Source: Steinernema hermaphroditum
Lineage: Eukaryota > Nematoda > Chromadorea > Rhabditida > Steinernematidae
Assembly: GCA_030435675.1 (NCBI GenBank)
Contig: CM059625.1
Location: 1,178,001 to 1,242,000 of the forward strand
Reading direction: 5' to 3'
DNA: 64,000 nt
Below, piece by piece: positions 61,484-64,000 of this stretch. Under the pieces are notes generated by a model. The model saw nothing but the letters and a program-made list of their open reading frames with translations, was not told the DNA's origin and made no database searches. Positions within the stretch are counted from its first letter, which is position 1. Each line of letters starts with the position of its first letter. Position numbers and translations under genes: made by a program.

Positions 61484-63088
61484 GTCTTGAAAGGACAAGA
61501 ATAAAGTGACAATGGCACGGCGTTAGCCTCGAGTGACAAAAATACAGCGTCGGTGACGTGTACAATATCACAAGAAAATACTAAGACTACCAAATTCGGA
61601 CGTTCTGCGCATTGGTTTCAAATTCATGGAAGACAAATGCGCGAAAGTAGATCATATCGTGTAAGGAATCCAAATATTGCTCGAACGTTCGAACACTTAC
61701 ACATGTGTACTTCGCATCGCTCATGAGGGTCAAATAAAAAGTGAACAGTGGACTGCAAGCATCCTATGCTAAGCAGTCAGTCAGATTCTTTCATCGTTGA
61801 ACTAGGAGTACATGTGTTTTGCCAAAGTTTTCCTTTGCAGTCGGCCAGACAAAGTATTGCACCCCCTGTATGTGATGCTCGTTGTGGTCTCAACACGAAC
61901 AACCTGATGTCTGCATCTTCTTCGTGTAATTTTGTGTGAACGACTCTTTGTGTAATACATATCTACCAGTACAAGAATGTGTGAAATAATCTACTGTGTA
62001 CATAGAGTGATCAAAACGCTGGTGCGACATGCCACCCATGCTGAAGTGACCGTGATACGATGTGATACCATCTGCCGGAAACGAAACAAATTGAATGTGA
62101 ACATGCAGAGCTTTTTTGTGCGTAAAGTGAACCAGCAACTGCACCTTTAGAAGCCAAAGAGACATGTTCCGCACCTTCCATAATATATACAAGTAATATA
62201 GTTGAATGAACAAAAAACTGTTTAATGTGATCGATATTTTGTATTGTGGTGCGTTTAAAATAACGTTACAACAAACAGAGGAGCGAATCCACGAAGGACG
62301 AGCATTACTGACAGTTTACTTCCTGCAACATTGCGTGACACCTTCTTTTGATGAGAAAATTTATTGTTAGCCTGTCATAATTTATCACAGCATACATCAT
62401 GATCAATGGTCGTAAGTAATCACCTGTGCAAATAGAGTGACGAAGCGCTTTCAGCAGATGCCACCCAAGTTGATGTGCACATAGTGATACAATCTGTTCT
62501 TTCTGAATGGATACGTCGTACGTTACGCGTTGTTATTAATAGCATTACATAATAATTTTATAGCATTACACGTAATATTATATTTGTTCTCTGACGGGCA
62601 CGAATGGGCGCTAATTAAGCGAGAAATCTGAATTGAGAAATCAAAACGGTACGGTTGAGTCAGAATGTCACAGCACAGCAAACTTGTTATCGCCAAGTTG
62701 CCAAGCAGTCTTGACCGTTAATTTATTGTCTACAGTTGACGATAGGCAAGTTAGTGGGTCTCGTGCTGTCGCACATGGTTGTCATGGCTGTCTTGAAACG
62801 CGGAACGTCATGTTGCCTCTTCACAAGAGACGAACGTGATATGTGTACGAGACGACTGCCACGCGATTTGCTAAATTTCTCCCTCCATCACCGTGTCGTG
62901 GATTTCGGCCATTTTTAGCCACGATGCTCCGGTTCCTTCGCACATTTCCCCCCACAAATTATTAGCACACAGGAGTGCCTAATTTTTCTTTCAGACCAGC
63001 CACTATTTGGGCTTTTCCCCACGAAGAAACCACCTATTTTAAGCATCGTTTGCAATATTTGTAAAAGCACTACTAGACACGCCCACTG
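61484..63088. other. Divergent promoter region between clpf-1 and the VPS13 gene
   Basis: A 1.6-kb head-to-head interval. It holds diverged repeat copies (listed separately). The 107-codon minus-strand frame at 61890-62213 lies over one copy and is not considered a gene. Confidence 0.5.
61840..62520. repeat. Diverged copies of a DNA-transposon-like repeat
   Basis: Segments at about 61985-62075 and 62415-62500 align along their length. Both contain an aatc(t)acctgtg / atagagtga core, then atgccaccca, a tga.gtg element and gtgatac..atctg, in direct orientation. Near 61838 the sequence cagtcggccagacaaagtat followed by tgcacccc resembles terminal inverted repeats of Tc1/mariner elements. No transposase frame or matching opposite end was found. 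The region may carry decayed non-autonomous elements. Confidence 0.45.
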
Positions 63089-64000
63089 ATGCTCGAAGGA
63101 CTCGTAGCATGGGTGCTGAACACATACATAGGCGAGTACCTTGAAGATCTGAACACTGATCAGCTGTCCATCGCCCTACTTCAAGGCATGTCCTGTATCG
63201 TAAGACACTTGTCCATTGGCCACTTCGTTTAGGACAGGTGGAGCTCGAAAATGTGCCTCTCAAGAAGACAGCGCTCAAAAAATTCGATGTACCCGTGCAG
63301 GTGAAGTCTGGCTACTTGGGCAAACTCACATTGAGCGTTCCTCTTACCCATATGCGCAGCGCGCCGTGGGTTGTGAAGATCAGCGATCTGCTTGTGCTCC
63401 TGGGTCCATCCGACGGAAAATATGATGTGGAGTTTGTTGAGCGCTATGAGCAGACGAAGAAGGAACAAATGTTGGATGAGCTGGAAAACTTTCACAAGGT
63501 AAAGATTACCTTGTATTCAATCTGATTCGCTTCGTTTAGAAGCAACTTCTCCAAGCTTTGGGAATCCCAATCCTCGATGAGAGCTCACAGTCTCAAGGCT
63601 CGTGGTGGGGTGCATCGCTCGTGTCCACGATCGTCAACAACGTCCAACTTATCTTGACAAATGTACATATCCGCTACGAAGACGACGTCTCACTGCCAAA
63701 CCATCATCCATTCAACTGCGGTGCCAGGATTCAAAAGATTTCTGTACAAACCACTGATCCACAGTGGGTAAGAGTGACCTTTTCATGCTATGACACAGTA
63801 GAAACCTGTAGAAATCCGGCTTCGTTCAACCCAAAGAAGGCGAGAATGTTTTCAAGATACTCGATTTGCAAGGCTTCTCGGTTTATTGGAACAGCGGTCA
63901 ACCGATCCATAAAGAAGTCGCTTCGTATAAGGATTTGCAGAAAATCTTGGCTCCGGAGGATACCAGAAATAACAACTTTGTTCTGCAACCATTTAGCGCA
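63089..64000 (+). CDS. vps-13D: VPS13-family bridge-like lipid transfer protein, N-terminal part (VPS13D-like)
   Basis: Four exons in phase, 63089-63185, 63233-63498, 63540-63767 and 63813 to the window edge, give the first 259 residues of a protein that in this family exceeds 3,000. The N-terminal chorein domain is clear: [61 protein letters not shown]. Then follow [35 protein letters not shown] and [14 protein letters not shown]13 proteins are rod-shaped phospholipid conduits at membrane contact sites; VPS13D serves mitochondria, peroxisomes and the ER. The [10 protein letters not shown] start, the LNTDQLS string and FVLQP favour VPS13D over VPS13A/C, though VHIRYEDDV is closer to A/C. Intron 1 appears to start with GC instead of GT. 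The gene continues past the window. Confidence 0.9.

Noticed and set aside
61890..62213. 107-codon minus frame as a small membrane protein
   Set aside because: It overlaps a diverged repeat copy and has no conserved features. The hydrophobic start reflects AT-rich sequence.

Overview
The window reads as nuclear DNA of a nematode, most likely clade V (Caenorhabditis/strongylid side). The evidence is short GT-AG introns (about 40-80 bp), acceptors of the form tttcag placed directly in front of start codons as expected for spliced-leader trans-splicing, a transthyretin-like secreted protein, and a cog-1-type Nkx6 homeobox gene. No rRNA, tRNA, CRISPR, viral or recognisable transposase/reverse-transcriptase gene was seen. 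All gene models were assembled by hand from open frames, splice sites and intron phase. Family names rest on recognised domains, not on a database search.

Layout. (1) 1-4.8 kb, minus strand: 5' and central exons of an Nkx6/cog-1 homeobox gene; the exon for recognition helix 3 lies beyond the left edge or is absent. (2) 4.8-24.4 kb: a 19.6-kb gene-poor stretch in which short CpG-rich, homeodomain-site-rich blocks alternate with AT-rich filler, plausibly regulatory DNA of the homeobox gene. (3) 24.4-30.5 kb, minus: a ten-exon Polycomb-type protein with two MBT repeats, a SLED domain and a C-terminal SAM domain (Scm/SFMBT architecture), with a candidate internal start giving a SLED-SAM isoform. 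(4) 30.5-45.6 kb: gene-poor, with two GC-rich islands near 32-33 kb and 41.7-42.3 kb that look like promoters of the flanking genes. (5) 45.6-49.7 kb, plus: an ammonium transporter (Amt) gene of ten exons, with a possible alternative first exon at 42.2 kb. (6) 50.6-51.1 kb, plus: a two-exon transthyretin-like (TTR) gene, and 3 kb further on a decayed TTR exon copy. (7) 54.8-59.7 kb, plus: a 19-exon gene for a largely disordered protein of about 1,290 residues with a TFIIS N-terminal-like helical domain, an RS/RD-rich middle and an acidic tail; 17 of its 18 introns are phase 0. (8) 59.9-61.5 kb, minus: a complete seven-exon CLP1 (clpf-1) RNA kinase / mRNA 3'-end factor gene, convergent with gene 7. 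(9) 63.1 kb to the right edge, plus: the first four exons of a VPS13 (VPS13D-like) lipid-transfer protein, whose first intron appears to use a GC donor.

The genes do not form one pathway. Three concern gene expression (Nkx6 patterning factor, MBT/SAM Polycomb protein, CLP1), and the large gene next to clpf-1 has domains typical of transcription elongation or RNA-processing proteins; any functional link is inference.
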